A stretch of 64,000 bases of DNA from Glycomyces niveus. Lineage in GTDB: Bacteria > Actinomycetota > Actinomycetes > Mycobacteriales > Micromonosporaceae. The position numbers and the translations under genes are program-made. Where the stretch lies: positions 423,546-487,545 of the forward strand of contig NZ_JAGFNP010000001.1 in the NCBI RefSeq assembly GCF_017592475.1, read 5' to 3'. Numbering within the stretch: the first letter of the stretch is position 1; each line of letters begins with the position of its first letter. Positions 51,264 to 63,724 of the stretch are shown here, one piece after another. Under the pieces are notes generated by a model. That model did no database searches and was not told where the DNA came from. It worked only from the letters and a program-made list of their open reading frames with translations.

Positions 51264-52325
51264 TCACCGCCGCGGCGGCGGGGCCACGGTCTCGCGCACC
51301 ACGATGTGGGTGCCGAGCACGACCTGGTCGGATGCGGTCGCCTCGCGGCGCAGCCCCAGCCGCACCGCCTCGCGCCCCAGCTCTTCGTGCGGCACGTGCA
51401 CCGTGGTCAGCGCGGGCGTGAGGTCCGAGGCCAGCGGGATGTCGTCGAAGCCGACCACCGACATGTCCTTGGGGACTTCGATCCCGGCTTCCCGCAGTGC
51501 TTTCAGCACGCCTGCCGCGACCATGTCGGTCGCCCCGAAGACCGCGGTCACGTCGTCGCGCTTGCCCACGAGCTCCCTGGTCAGGTCGTACCCGCTCTGC
51601 TTCGAGAACTCGCCGGGGATGATCAGCGACTCGTCGACCTCGACGCCGTAGTCGGCGTGCGCCCGCCGGAACCCTCGCACCCGTTCGTCCGTAGTGGACA
51701 GTCCGACGCCCATGCCCATGTACGCGATCGTCTTGTGCCCGGCCGACAGCAGGTGCGAGGTCATCGCGTACGACCCGCCCTCGTTGTCGTAGTGCACCAC
51801 CGTCGCCGGGACGTCCTCGCCCAGCGACGGCCGCCCGCACAGCACGAGCCGCGACCCCGAGCGGTCCAGCGCCGAGGCGAAGTAGCGCATCCGCTCGTTG
51901 TACTTCCCGTCGTCCCACGCGCCGCCCACGACGATCACGGCCTCGGCGTGCTGCTCGCGCATGAGCTCCACGACCGCGAGCTCCCGTTCCGGGTCGCCGT
52001 GCGTCGTGCACAGCAGGCACAGCCGCCCCTCGGAGGCGGCCTGCTGCTCGACCCCGCGTGCGATGTACGCGTAGAACGGCCCCGTCACGTCGTCGACCAC
52101 GAACGCTACGGTCTTCGTCGTCGCCCCGGCCAGCGCGCGGGCGTGCGCGTTGACCACGTAGTCGAGTTCGCGCATGGCGCGCAGCACCTTCGCGCGGGTC
52201 GCGGGCGCCACCGGGTAGTTCCCGGCGAGGACCCGCGAGACCGTCGGCACCGACACGCCGGCCCGGGCGGCCACGTCCCTGATCGTGGGGCGCTTGCCGG
52301 TCTCGGCATTCGACTTCTTGGGCAC
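51264..52325 (-). CDS. LacI-family transcription regulator
   Basis: 353 residues from GTG 52325. The N-terminal helix-turn-helix is PTIRDVAARAGVSVPTVSRV (about 13-32) with the hinge helix AHARALAGATTKT; the rest is a periplasmic-binding-protein-like effector domain (about 70-340: VVGFDDIPLASDLTPALTTV). The effector is probably a beta-galactoside or xyloside-related sugar, judging from neighbours. It lies 98 bp downstream of the beta-galactosidase gene on the same strand and faces the GH43-CsbD unit; inverted repeats near both glycosidase promoters are candidate operators. Confidence 0.93.
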   Translation of the reverse strand: MPKKSNAETGKRPTIRDVAARAGVSVPTVSRVLAGNYPVAPATRAKVLRAMRELDYVVNAHARALAGATTKTVAFVVDDVTGPFYAYIARGVEQQAASEGRLCLLCTTHGDPERELAVVELMREQHAEAVIVVGGAWDDGKYNERMRYFASALDRSGSRLVLCGRPSLGEDVPATVVHYDNEGGSYAMTSHLLSAGHKTIAYMGMGVGLSTTDERVRGFRRAHADYGVEVDESLIIPGEFSKQSGYDLTRELVGKRDDVTAVFGATDMVAAGVLKALREAGIEVPKDMSVVGFDDIPLASDLTPALTTVHVPHEELGREAVRLGLRREATASDQVVLGTHIVVRETVAPPPRR

Positions 52326-52423
52326 TGGGGGCCTTCTCTCACCGTTCTCGGGGATGCGACGGGTCCGCACCCAGGGTATTGCACGCTCGCGTATTCCTTT
52401 GTGCGCGGACCCGTCGCATGCGC

Positions 52424-55720
<3,297 letters not shown>

Positions 55721-55725
55721 CGATG

Positions 55726-56394
55726 CTATTCGACCGGCTTCAGCATCGAGGAGAACACCACCGTATCCGCCGGGTAGTGCTCTTTCGCGTACGCCTCCAG
55801 CTCCGGTGTGACCAGGAGCGCATCGATGATAGCGACGCCGTTCTGGTCGTCGGCCCAGCCGCCGTAGACGTAGCGCGGGAATGCCGCCACGATCTCGTCG
55901 GCGATCGCCTGCAGCTCGGCCGTGCCCAAGTCTTCGGCCGGGTCGCCGATCTCCGGCTCCTGGTACTGCAGCTCCGGGTAGTCCGCCATGTCGATGTCCG
56001 CCGTCGAGACCGGGTCCTCGGTGAGCACGAACGACTTCCCGTCGAACGTCCCCGTCACCAGGTACGAACCCCACCGCACGCCCTCGGCCTCCTCGTGCTC
56101 GACCGCGTCCCAGTCCCAGCCCGTCACCGGCAGCCCGCCGCACTGCGGCGGATACGACTCCGCCACCGCGCCGCACAGCTCCGCCGCGTCCCGCTCGACC
56201 CCCTGGAGCACCGTCAGCGCCCCCCGGTAGACCACCGCGTCCGGCGGCGTCGGCTCGCCCGACTGCTGGTCCGACTGCGAGCCGACGTCCGAACCGGTCC
56301 CGTCCGCGCCCGCGTCGCCCTCGCCCTGACCGCACGCCGCCAGCACCAGCAGCGCGGCGAGCGGAATGAACCGTTGCAAAACCTTGTGTCCCAT
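55726..56394 (-). CDS. Putative lipoprotein, unknown function
   Basis: 222 residues from ATG 56394 (AAGGAA upstream; ATG 56397 is also possible). The signal peptide ends in the lipobox LAAC (Cys about 21), so it should be lipid-anchored outside the membrane. A low-complexity Gly/Asp/Ser linker (about 22-48) leads to a folded domain of about 170 residues with a Cys pair (ELCGAV, PPQCGG) and many Trp/Tyr. I recognise no family. It stands alone between the beta-galactosidase leader and a divergent transporter; its 3' end runs into repeat copy A. Confidence 0.75.
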   Translation of the reverse strand: MGHKVLQRFIPLAALLVLAACGQGEGDAGADGTGSDVGSQSDQQSGEPTPPDAVVYRGALTVLQGVERDAAELCGAVAESYPPQCGGLPVTGWDWDAVEHEEAEGVRWGSYLVTGTFDGKSFVLTEDPVSTADIDMADYPELQYQEPEIGDPAEDLGTAELQAIADEIVAAFPRYVYGGWADDQNGVAIIDALLVTPELEAYAKEHYPADTVVFSSMLKPVE

Positions 56395-56634
56395 CATGTT
56401 CCTTCGACGCCGCCCACCCCCGACGGGTTCCCGCCGAGCCCCGGCCGAAGCGGAAACCTGAGCGCCCCAGGAGACAACACGGTCTGAAAAACACGGGCGG
56501 TAAAACACAGTCGAATAACAGATAACCGAAACCCGGCACCGATGCTAGGTTGAGCGCGGCGCCACCAGCGCCCCCGGCAGGAGCGCCCGCCCACCAAAGG
56601 CGCCCGCCAGCCCCACCTTGAGGAGCCGCCACCC
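56395..56634. other. Divergent intergenic region
   Basis: 240 bp between the lipoprotein and EamA genes. TAGGTT (56546-56551) may be a -10 for the transporter, but no -35 is convincing. Nothing else was recognised. Confidence 0.35.
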
Positions 56635-57573
56635 GTGAGCGACAAATTCAACCCCCGCGCCGCCATCGCCATCGGCATCACCGTCCTGTGCTGGGCCTCG
56701 GCCTTCGTCTCCATCCGCGACGCCGGCCGCCACCTCGACCCCGGCCCCCTGACCCTCGGCCGCGCCGGCGTCGCCGCCGTCGTCCTCCTCGCCGTCTGGG
56801 CACTCCGCCGCGAAGGCCTCCCCAAACGTGCCGCCTGGCCCGGCATCCTCACCGCCGGCGTCCTCTGGTTCGGCCTCTACATGGTCGCCCTCAACTGGGG
56901 CGAGCAGCTCGTCGACGCCGGCACCGCCGCCCTCATCGTCAACATCGGACCCATCCTCATCGCCCTCCTCGGCGGCTGGCTCCTCAAAGAAGGCTTCCCG
57001 CCCCGCCTCTTCCTCGGCATCGCCGTCTCCTTCGCGGGCGTCGCCGTCGTCAGCCTCTCCATGTCACGCGACGGCGCCTCATCCGTCCTGGGCGTCCTCC
57101 TCTGCCTCGTCTCCGCGATCACCTACGCCATCAGCGTCGTCGTCCAGAAACCCACCCTGAAGCACTGCACCTCACTCCAGTTCACCGCCTTCGGCAACGC
57201 CATCGCCGCGGTCCTCTGCCTGCCCTTCGCCCCGCTGCTGTTCTCCCAGTTGGGATCCGCCCCCACCTCGGCCACGCTCCACGTGCTCTACCTCGGCCTG
57301 TTCCCAACCGCGCTGGCCTTCCTCACCTGGGGCTACGCCCTGCGCTTCACCACCGCGGGCAAGCTCGGCGCCACGACCTACGTCGTCCCCGCGATCGTGG
57401 TCGGCCTCTCCTGGCTGTTCCTCTCCGAGGTCCCGACCTGGCTGACCCTCGGCGGCGGCGCGCTGGCGCTCGTCGGCGTGGCGATCTCCCGCTCGCGCGG
57501 CAAGGCGTCGAACACGGCTCCGAAGCCGCCGGTCGAGGCGACCGACACCGCGGCCCCGGCGGCGAAGGCCTAA
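56635..57573 (+). CDS. EamA/DMT-family transporter
   Basis: 312 residues, ten membrane helices as two EamA repeats (about 8-140 and 155-290). Family marks are LCWASAFVSIRDAG in helix 1 and VDAGTAALIVNIGPILIALL in helix 4; the second half has GLFPTALAFLTWGYAL. These export metabolites such as amino acids or purines; the substrate is unknown. GTG 56635 follows GAGGAG. The last 30 residues are a polar tail. Its TAA (57571-57573) overlaps what was probably the stop of the facing gene. Confidence 0.92.
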   Translation: MSDKFNPRAAIAIGITVLCWASAFVSIRDAGRHLDPGPLTLGRAGVAAVVLLAVWALRREGLPKRAAWPGILTAGVLWFGLYMVALNWGEQLVDAGTAALIVNIGPILIALLGGWLLKEGFPPRLFLGIAVSFAGVAVVSLSMSRDGASSVLGVLLCLVSAITYAISVVVQKPTLKHCTSLQFTAFGNAIAAVLCLPFAPLLFSQLGSAPTSATLHVLYLGLFPTALAFLTWGYALRFTTAGKLGATTYVVPAIVVGLSWLFLSEVPTWLTLGGGALALVGVAISRSRGKASNTAPKPPVEATDTAAPAAKA

Positions 57574-58131
57574 CGCCCCCAAGCGCTCCGCGAGGCGGTC
57601 GAGGCGGGCCTTCCAGTCGGCCTTGGCGGCCGCGACCTCCTCGGCTGAGCCGAGTTTGGCGATCTCGACCTGCACGGCGGTCTTGGCCTCGCCCTTCGCG
57701 GTGAGGTTCGCCAGGACGCGGGTGCCGTCCGAGGCGTCGAACCGCACCGACTTCGGCGGGGACGCGCTGCGCTGGGTCAGCGTGAGGTCGTCGAGCCAGC
57801 CGGCCTGCGCGTCCGGGTCCGCCAGCTGTTCGAACACGGCCGCGATCGAGGCGGAGACGGTCTTGGAGGCGTTGGCGCTGAACGTGCCGTCGGGGCGCTG
57901 CCCCGGCTCGCGCAGGCCGCGCTCCTGCTCGTAGCCGACCGTGATGGACTGCGCCCACCAGCCGTCGACCTCGAACTCGCTCACCAGCATCCGCGCGATC
58001 GCGGTGTGGTCGAGCTCGGCCGCGCCGCGCTCGTCGAGGAGGGCCAGCCAGGTTCGCCAGTCCGCACCGGTCCCCTCGATGAGGGCCTGGTCGGACATGG
58101 TCTGGCGGCGCGGCGACGTCGATGCACCCAT
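57172..58131 (-). CDS. SRPBCC/AHSA1-like protein with runaway C-terminus
   Basis: Residues 1-184 (down to about 57580) look like a normal actinobacterial protein with an SRPBCC/AHSA1-like domain: WRTWLALLDERGAAELDH, ITVGYEQERGL, SVRFDASDGTRVLANL, and the usual end DWKARLDRLAERL. After that the frame runs 135 more residues antisense to the EamA gene as Arg/Gly/Glu-rich text, to a stop at 57172. Removing one G from the five-G run on the minus strand (57580-57576) would give ERLGR and a TAG inside CTAA at 57570-57573. So a one-base insertion, or a sequencing error, has removed the natural stop. TACGCT lies 6 bases before ATG 58131. Confidence 0.75.
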   Translation of the reverse strand: MGASTSPRRQTMSDQALIEGTGADWRTWLALLDERGAAELDHTAIARMLVSEFEVDGWWAQSITVGYEQERGLREPGQRPDGTFSANASKTVSASIAAVFEQLADPDAQAGWLDDLTLTQRSASPPKSVRFDASDGTRVLANLTAKGEAKTAVQVEIAKLGSAEEVAAAKADWKARLDRLAERLGALGLRRRGRGVGRLDRRLRSRVRRLAARAGDRHADERQRAAAEGQPGRDLGEEQPGEADHDRGDDVGRGAELARGGEAQGVAPGEEGQRGWEQAEVEHVERGRGGGGSQLGEQQRGEGQAEDRGDGVAEGGELE

Positions 58132-58319
58132 GGCTCCAGCGTAGGGGAGGAGTACGGTGCGGGCGCCGCATCCCCGAGAGAACGCGGACCGGCGCCGGGT
58201 CCCGCTTCCGCCGTCGAACCGGGCCGTGTCACTTTTCACCATCTCTGGCGGTTTAGGGCGTGATTCGCATCGTTCGGGCGTTACCGTTCCTCCACGATCC
58301 CGATCGGAACGGAGTCCGC

Positions 58320-59111
58320 ATGATCCCTGCCCGCCTCGCGGCCGCGGCCCTCGCCGCTACCGCCGCATTCGCCCTCCTGCCCGCCGCCGCGGCCCACGCC
58401 GAGTTCGACCCCGTCCGCTATGTCGCACTGGGGGACTCGTACTCCTCGGGGACCGGCACGGGCGACTACTTCGACCCGGCGTGCCGCCGCTCGGCCAGGG
58501 CCTACCCGCAGCTGCTCGCGGACGGGCTCAACGCCGAGTTCACGTTCGAGGCCTGCTCGGGCGCGAGGACCGCGGACCTTCTTTCAACGCAGCTCGGCGC
58601 GCTCGACGCGGAGACCGACATCGTCACGGTCACCATCGGCGGCAACGACATCGGCTGGGCCGATGCCGTCAAGGCCTGCCTCACGCCGCTCGCGGACTGC
58701 ACCGACGAGATCGAGGACTCCGAACGGCTCGTCCAGCTCCAGCTGCCCGGGCTCCTCGACGGCGCGTACGGCGCGATCGCGAACCGCGCCCCGAACGCGG
58801 ACGTCTACGTGCTCGGCTACCCGCGCCTGTTCAACGGCGCGAGCACCTGCGGCGCGCTCAGGCAGCCGAGCGTCGCCGAACAGCTGCTCATGAACGAGGC
58901 CGCCGACCGGCTCGCCGGAGTAATCCGGAACAAGGCCGAGGAGCACGACTTCACCTATGTGGACGTGCGCCGCGCCTTCGAAGGGCATGCGATCTGCGAC
59001 GACGTCGCCTACCTGAACGGCCTGGCCTACCCGCCGTCCGAGTCGTACCACCCGAACGCGATGGGCCACCAGAACGGCTACTACCCGGCGATCGCCCGCG
59101 CGATCGTCTAG
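58320..59111 (+). CDS. Secreted SGNH/GDSL esterase-lipase
   Basis: 263 residues with a signal peptide (about 1-27, ending AAHA). SGNH blocks: VALGDSYSSGTGTGDY (Ser about 39), Gly in the ACSGARTADLL region, TVTIGGNDIGWADA (Asn), and SESYHPNAMGH (catalytic His near the C-terminus). Six cysteines placed as three pairs match the secreted Streptomyces esterase/lipase group (SCO1725-like). It hydrolyses esters outside the cell. ATG 58320 follows GGAACGGAG. A strong hairpin follows. Confidence 0.92.
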   Translation: MIPARLAAAALAATAAFALLPAAAAHAEFDPVRYVALGDSYSSGTGTGDYFDPACRRSARAYPQLLADGLNAEFTFEACSGARTADLLSTQLGALDAETDIVTVTIGGNDIGWADAVKACLTPLADCTDEIEDSERLVQLQLPGLLDGAYGAIANRAPNADVYVLGYPRLFNGASTCGALRQPSVAEQLLMNEAADRLAGVIRNKAEEHDFTYVDVRRAFEGHAICDDVAYLNGLAYPPSESYHPNAMGHQNGYYPAIARAIV

Positions 59112-59116
59112 TGAGG

Positions 59117-59153
59117 CCGGTCGGCGGGACGGCCGCGCCGTCCCGCCGACCGG
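59117..59153. terminator. Hairpin after the SGNH esterase gene
   Basis: A perfect 16-bp stem (59117-59132 with 59138-59153) with a 5-base loop, 5 bases after the stop. The facing gene ends at 59221, so it may act in both directions. Confidence 0.87.
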
Positions 59154-59220
59154 TTGCGGCACTTGAGCACGGGTCCGGCGGTCGCCGCTGGACCCGTTGC
59201 GCGCGTTCAGGAGCGGACCG

Positions 59221-59454
59221 TCAGACCCAGTACGTCAGATAGAGGTCCCAGCCGGCTTCCTGCTGCTCGCAGTAGTAGCCGTCGGCGTTGCCGCTGCCGA
59301 CCTTCGCCTTGCCGACCGTGTGGCACTCGGCCTTCGTCGTGTAGGTGTCGTGGTAGACCGGGTGGCCGTCGGCGGCCGAGGCGGCGGCGGGCGCCGCGCC
59401 CGCGGCGAGCGCCAGGCCTGCGAACGCGGCTGCCGTGATGGTGCGAATCTTCAT
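59221..59454 (-). CDS. Small secreted protein, unknown function
   Basis: 77 residues with a signal peptide (about 1-28, ASA/AD). The mature part of about 49 residues is Tyr-rich and has exactly two cysteines (TKAECHTVGK and DGYYCEQQ), likely one disulphide, ending in WDLYLTYWV. AAGGAAG before ATG 59454. Short proteins of this kind are common in actinobacteria with no known role. Confidence 0.75.
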   Translation of the reverse strand: MKIRTITAAAFAGLALAAGAAPAAASAADGHPVYHDTYTTKAECHTVGKAKVGSGNADGYYCEQQEAGWDLYLTYWV

Positions 59455-59559
59455 GTGCGCCTGCTTCCTTGATAGGAGTTCTTCAGTGCTGCACCCGATG
59501 TTCGACCATCACGGCCCGAAAGTCCAGATCCCTTGTGGCCCTGAGTCCTCCAGTGGAGC

Positions 59560-61668
59560 TCAGGCCTGCAGTGCGAGCGCGAGCGGGTACACCGCCGCCG
59601 CCCCGGCCTCGCGCAGCCGCATCGCCGCCACGGTCATCGACCAGCCGCTGTCGCGGAGGTCGTCGACGAGGAGCACGCTCGAGGCCGGTACGGGGAAGTC
59701 CACCGTGAACGCGTGCAGCACCTGCTGGAGCCGCTGGGCGCTGTTGGCGCGGTGCATGCCCGCGCCGGTGTCCGAGGCGCGGCCGAGCGCGCCCAGGAAC
59801 TCCATGCGGCCGAGGCGCGCGATGCGCTCGGCGAGCCCGTCGACCAGTCGCGGGCGCGAGAGCGAGCCCATCGAGACGACCGCGGTGGGCCGGTCGGCCC
59901 AGTCCCAGGACGCCAGCACCTGCACCACCGCTTTGAAAACGTCCTCGGGGACCTCCCGGTCCGCGCCGTCGGCCAGGAGCTCGCGCAGCGGGCCACCCCA
60001 GCCGATGTCCGAGAGCCGCGCGAGCGCCCGGCCCGGCTCGGCGCCCGACCCGACCGGGATCTTCCCCTTCAGGTCGATGCCGATGGCCTGCAACCCGGTG
60101 GGCCACATGCGCTTCGCCTCGAACGGCACGCCCGGCTTCGACAGCGCCGCCGCCGCCCCCGCGGCGGCCTCGTCCGAGACGCCCGCCTCGGTGCGGGTGC
60201 CGGTGCAGTTGTCGCAGCGGCCGCACGGCGCGGCCTCGGCGTCGTCGAGCTCCCGGCGCAGGAACTCGAGCCGGCATTCGCCCGTGGCCTCGTAGGCGAG
60301 CATCCGCCGCTGCTCGTGCCTGCGGGCCGCCTCGACCTTCGCGTACCGCTCGGCGTCGTAGGCCCACGGCTGCCCGGTGGCCTCCCAGCCGCCCTTGACG
60401 CGGCGCACCGCGCCGTCCACATCGAGCACTTTGAGCATCATCTCGAGCCTGGTGCGGCGCAGGTCGACCCGCGTCTCGAGCGCCGCGGTCGACAGCGCCC
60501 GGCCCTCGGCGGCGAGCACGTCGAGCGTGCGGCGAACCGCCTCCTCGGCCGGGAAGGAGAGCGACCCGAAGTAGTCCCAGATCGCGCGGTCCTCGCTGCC
60601 GGGCAGGAGCACCACCTCGGCGCGGTCGCGGGCGCGGCCGGCGCGGCCGATCTGCTGGTAGTACGCCACGGGGGAGGAGGGTGCTCCCAAGTGGACGACG
60701 AAGCCGAGGTCGGGCTTGTCGAAGCCCATGCCGAGGGCGCTGGTGGCCACGAGCGCTTTGATGCGGTTGCCGAGCAGTTCCTCTTCGCGCTCAAGGCGTT
60801 CGGCGTTCTCGGTGCGGCCGGTGTAGGAGGCGACGGCGTGGCCGCGCGAGGCGAGATAGTCGCTGACCTCCTCGGCGGCGGCCACGGTGAGCGTGTAGAC
60901 GATGCCCGAGCCGTCCATGCGCGGCAGCTGCTCGTCGAGCCAGGCGAGGCGGTGGGCGTTGTCGGGCATGTCCACCACCGAGAGGCGCAGGGACTCGCGG
61001 TCGAGGCTGCCGCGTAGGACGAGCGTGGCGGCGTCCTTCTTGTCGAGCTGCTCGGCGATGTCGTCGGAGACGCGGGCGTTCGCGGTGGCGGTGGTGGCGA
61101 GGACCGGGACGCTGCCGGGCAGGTCGTCGATGAAGGTGGCGATGCGCCGGTAGTCGGGGCGGAAGTCGTGGCCCCAGTCGGAGATGCAGTGGGCCTCGTC
61201 GACGACGAGCAGGCCGCACCCGGCGGCGAGCTTCGGCAGCTGGTAGTCGCGGAAGGCGGGGTTGTTGAGGCGTTCGGGGCTGATGAGGAGCACGTCGACG
61301 GCGTCCTCGGCGATGGCCTCGGCGATCGCGTCCCAGTCCTCGGGGTTGGCCGAGTTGATGGTGCGGGCACGCACCCCGGCGCGCTCGGCGGCCTCGATCT
61401 GGTTGCGCATGAGCGCGAGCAGCGGGGAGACGATCACGGTGGGGCCGGCGCCGCGGCGGCGCAGGAGCGAGGTGGCCGTGAAGTACACCGCGGACTTGCC
61501 GAACCCGGTGCGCTGCACGAGGAGCACGCGGCTTCCGGTGCCGTCCGGCCGCTTCTCGCAGAGGGCTTCGATGGCCCGCCACTGGTCCGGGCGCAGCCGC
61601 GCGCGCTCGCCCGCGAGGGCGCGCAGCAGTGTCTCGGCTTCGTCTCTGAGCGTCGCTGTTCCTGCCAT
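59560..61668 (-). CDS. RecQ-family DNA helicase with C-terminal phosphoribosyltransferase-like domain
   Basis: 702 residues from ATG 61668. Helicase core: Walker [12 protein letters not shown] (about 53-63), [19 protein letters not shown] (155-173), motif [16 protein letters not shown], and a zinc-binding cysteine set ([17 protein letters not shown], about 455-480). Instead of WH and HRDC domains, the last ~140 residues look like a type-I phosphoribosyltransferase fold, with the PRPP-loop-like [14 protein letters not shown] (about 664-677). Such fusions are seen in actinobacteria; whether the domain binds PRPP or DNA is unknown. It is divergent from a DUF1349 gene, 56 bp away. Confidence 0.88.
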   Translation of the reverse strand: MAGTATLRDEAETLLRALAGERARLRPDQWRAIEALCEKRPDGTGSRVLLVQRTGFGKSAVYFTATSLLRRRGAGPTVIVSPLLALMRNQIEAAERAGVRARTINSANPEDWDAIAEAIAEDAVDVLLISPERLNNPAFRDYQLPKLAAGCGLLVVDEAHCISDWGHDFRPDYRRIATFIDDLPGSVPVLATTATANARVSDDIAEQLDKKDAATLVLRGSLDRESLRLSVVDMPDNAHRLAWLDEQLPRMDGSGIVYTLTVAAAEEVSDYLASRGHAVASYTGRTENAERLEREEELLGNRIKALVATSALGMGFDKPDLGFVVHLGAPSSPVAYYQQIGRAGRARDRAEVVLLPGSEDRAIWDYFGSLSFPAEEAVRRTLDVLAAEGRALSTAALETRVDLRRTRLEMMLKVLDVDGAVRRVKGGWEATGQPWAYDAERYAKVEAARRHEQRRMLAYEATGECRLEFLRRELDDAEAAPCGRCDNCTGTRTEAGVSDEAAAGAAAALSKPGVPFEAKRMWPTGLQAIGIDLKGKIPVGSGAEPGRALARLSDIGWGGPLRELLADGADREVPEDVFKAVVQVLASWDWADRPTAVVSMGSLSRPRLVDGLAERIARLGRMEFLGALGRASDTGAGMHRANSAQRLQQVLHAFTVDFPVPASSVLLVDDLRDSGWSMTVAAMRLREAGAAAVYPLALALQA

Positions 61669-61724
61669 AAGGACCGTTGTACCGCACTGGTGTGACGGCC
61701 CGCGGCGACAGTAGGCTCGGGGCG

Positions 61725-62318
61725 ATGGACATTGCGGCACCAATCGAGATCATGTGGAAGTCCGGCGCCTGGACGGCGCTGCCGGTCGCGGCGGAGGAGT
61801 CGGGCGGCAGGCTGCTCGTCACCGCCGCCGAGGGCAGCGACGCGTGGCGGCACACCGGTTACGGCTTCGTCCACGAGGACGAGCACGCGCTCCTGGAGGG
61901 CTGGGACCGCGGCCGCGCGGTCGAGGTGAGCTTCATCGCCTCGTTCGAGGCGCAGTTCGACCAGGCGGGGCTCATGGTCCGCATCGACGCCGAGCGCTGG
62001 ATCAAGGCGGGGGTCGAGTTCGCCGACGGCGCACCGCAAGTGGGGGCCGTGGTCACGGCGGGCAAGTCGGACTGGTCGGTCGCGCCCGTGCCCGAGTGGG
62101 CGAGCCGCGAGGTCACCATCCGCGCCAGCCGCTTCGAGGACGCGGTCATCATCCGCGCCCGTGTCGAAGACGAGCCCTGGCGGCTCGTCCGCCTCGCCCC
62201 GCTCGACCCCGAGGCCGAAGTGCAGGCGGGGCCGTACTGCTGCGCGCCCAGCCGGGCCGGGCTGACGGTCGCGTTCACGTCGTGGCGGCTCACCGAACCT
62301 GACGCGTCGCTCCACTGA
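61725..62318 (+). CDS. DUF1349-family protein
   Basis: 197 residues with the concanavalin-like pattern of DUF1349: [64 protein letters not shown], and [19 protein letters not shown]. Fungal and bacterial members were once linked with enolase regulation, but no biochemical role is established. TAGGCT is exactly 7 bases before ATG 61725 (61712-61717), so the mRNA is probably leaderless. Confidence 0.88.
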   Translation: MDIAAPIEIMWKSGAWTALPVAAEESGGRLLVTAAEGSDAWRHTGYGFVHEDEHALLEGWDRGRAVEVSFIASFEAQFDQAGLMVRIDAERWIKAGVEFADGAPQVGAVVTAGKSDWSVAPVPEWASREVTIRASRFEDAVIIRARVEDEPWRLVRLAPLDPEAEVQAGPYCCAPSRAGLTVAFTSWRLTEPDASLH

Positions 62319-62425
62319 GCCTTCGGCCCGGTGCCGCATCCCCCGGCGCCCGCTGAGCGGCGACCGCCTCACCGCATCCGGCTCGGCTCCCGCCTTCGGG
62401 CTCGGTGAAACGTGTTCGCGTCCTG

Positions 62426-62496
62426 TTCGAAAAGCGATGTCGCACCCGAGGAGTACTTTTGCACCAGGGGTCCCTAAGGCCGGAAATATCGTGATT
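62426..62496 (-). repeat. Intergenic element, copy B
   Basis: This stretch is related to 55639-55720: the order TTCGAA, CGGGACCCC/CGCACCC, TTGCxCCAGGGGTCCCT, TAAGG, TATCG and GTGATT is kept with small gaps. It starts 13 bases after the stop codon of the alkyltransferase-like gene on the minus strand. It can fold on the minus strand: TAAGGC (62505-62500) pairs with GCCTTA (62480-62475), with inner AAAT/ATTT. No ORF is present in 62319-62509. Confidence 0.65.
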
Positions 62497-62509
62497 TACA
62501 GCCTTATTT

Positions 62510-62881
62510 CTAGTCTTCTTCGTCGTCCAGTGCCGGTTCGTCCTCGTCCAGTTCGGCGGCGAGGAGCTTGAGGTCGTAGACCGACATGCGCTGGGACTGG
62601 TCGGCGCGGCCCTTGGTGCTCACTGTCACGCCGTCGGCGCGGAGGAGGTCGGGCACGTCGCGGCCGGTGCGGCCGTCGGCCCAACGAAAGCCCTCCGAGA
62701 CCGTGCCGCCTGCCGTGAGGACCCGGTAGGCCCGGGCCACGTTGCCGTCCCGCATGTAGGCCCCGACCTGTCTCGGGCCCGTGCCGATCAGCTCCGCGAG
62801 GTCGCCGTACGAGGTCCAGGTGCCCTCCGGCAGCGCCTCGACGACCCGCCGCACCCGCTCCCAATCCCGTTCAGTCGTCAC
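62510..62881 (-). CDS. Alkyltransferase-like protein (MGMT DNA-binding domain without the reactive Cys)
   Basis: 123 residues from GTG 62881. The helix-turn-helix DNA-binding part of the O6-alkylguanine transferase fold is present (GTWTSYGDLAELIGTGPRQVGAYM, cut here into its two helices about 19-44), with GRVL-like region ARAYRVLTAGG. The PCHR motif with the methyl-accepting cysteine is absent, so it is an ATL-type protein that would bind damaged DNA without repairing it directly, or simply a DNA-binding relative. The C-terminus is acidic. TAGATT lies exactly 6 bases before GTG 62881 (62893-62888). Confidence 0.85.
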   Translation of the reverse strand: MTTERDWERVRRVVEALPEGTWTSYGDLAELIGTGPRQVGAYMRDGNVARAYRVLTAGGTVSEGFRWADGRTGRDVPDLLRADGVTVSTKGRADQSQRMSVYDLKLLAAELDEDEPALDDEED

Positions 62882-62951
62882 CACGGCAATCTACAAGCCC
62901 CGCACCGGCGCGCCCGGAGGCGTCCGGCGCCACCAGGCGGGATCGCCAGGG

Positions 62952-62979
62952 CTGACGATCCGTCACCTGGTGTTAACGT
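62952..62979 (+). promoter_or_regulatory. Promoter of the TPP-riboswitch transcript
   Basis: CTGACG (62952-62957) and TAACGT (62974-62979) are 16 bp apart. The predicted start, about 62986, coincides with the first bases of the riboswitch, which supports the call. Confidence 0.55.
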
Positions 62980-62984
62980 CGAAG

Positions 62985-63070
62985 CTGACAGGGGAGCCGA
63001 TGGGCTGAGAGTGCGGAACCGACCGCAGACCCTCACACCTGATCCGGGTAATACCGGCGTAGGAAGTCGT
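62985..63070 (+). promoter_or_regulatory. TPP (thiamine pyrophosphate) riboswitch
   Basis: The THI-box core is easily read: ACAGGGGAGCC (62988-62998), GGCTGAGAGTGCGG, the variable hairpin GCGGAACCGACCGC, AGACCCTCACACCTGATC and GGGTAATACCGGCGTAGGAA. The closing stem pairs GAC (62987-62989) with GTC (63066-63068). It lies 45 bases before the ykoE start. With ligand it should lower expression of the transporter; with no clear U-run terminator in the 45 bases, control is probably at translation start. Confidence 0.95.
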
Positions 63071-63114
63071 CCGCCGCTGTCGCGCAATGCCCGCACCACC
63101 CGAAAGGCAAGCCC

Positions 63115-63717
63115 ATGCCCGACAGCTCCGCCCTCGCCGACCCGCGCCGCTGGCGCACCGTCGACATCCTCACCTGCGCCGTCCTCGCCGTCGCCTTCGG
63201 CGTCGTCTTCTGGGCGTGGGGATTCGTCTGGAACGGCCTCGACCCCGTCCTCGCGTTCTACCCGCCGCTCAAATCGATCCTCAACGGCGTCTGGCTCATC
63301 CCCGCCGTCCTCGCCCCGCTCATCGTGCGCCGCGCCGGCGCGGGCCTCCTCACCGAAGCGCTCGCCGCGACCGTCTCGGCGTTCCTCGGCTCCTTCTGGG
63401 GCGTCGCCGTGATCCTCCAAGGCCTCCTGCAGGGCCTCGGCGGCGAGCTCGCCTTCGCCGCGACCCGCTACCGCCGCTTCGGCACCCTCGTCGCCCTCGC
63501 CGGCGGCGCCCTCGCGGCCGTCGCCCTCGCCTGGTTCGACGTGCGCAACTACTACCCCGACTCGGACCTGTGGGCCTTCAAGGTCCCGTACTTCGCGCTC
63601 GCCATGGCCTCCGGCGCGCTCGTCGCCGGGCTCGGCTCCCAGGCCCTCGTCAAGGCCATGCTGCCCACCGGCGTCCTCGACCGCTTCCCGTCCGGACGCG
63701 AACGCCAGCGGGTCTGA
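63115..63717 (+). CDS. ykoE: ECF transporter substrate-binding (S) component, YkoE type
   Basis: 200 residues, six hydrophobic helices. It matches the YkoE family: [20 protein letters not shown] at the start, [20 protein letters not shown], and a [15 protein letters not shown] loop. YkoE binds hydroxymethylpyrimidine or thiamine for the ECF-type uptake system. The TPP riboswitch directly upstream supports this ligand class. GAAAGG lies 8-13 bases before ATG 63115. The ATPase gene follows after 7 bases. Confidence 0.93.
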   Translation: MPDSSALADPRRWRTVDILTCAVLAVAFGVVFWAWGFVWNGLDPVLAFYPPLKSILNGVWLIPAVLAPLIVRRAGAGLLTEALAATVSAFLGSFWGVAVILQGLLQGLGGELAFAATRYRRFGTLVALAGGALAAVALAWFDVRNYYPDSDLWAFKVPYFALAMASGALVAGLGSQALVKAMLPTGVLDRFPSGRERQRV

Positions 63718-63724
63718 CGCCGCC

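Noticed and set aside
59530..59568. Hairpin at the end of the RecQ-like gene
   Set aside because: The stem is imperfect and overlaps the stop codon; too weak to call a terminator.
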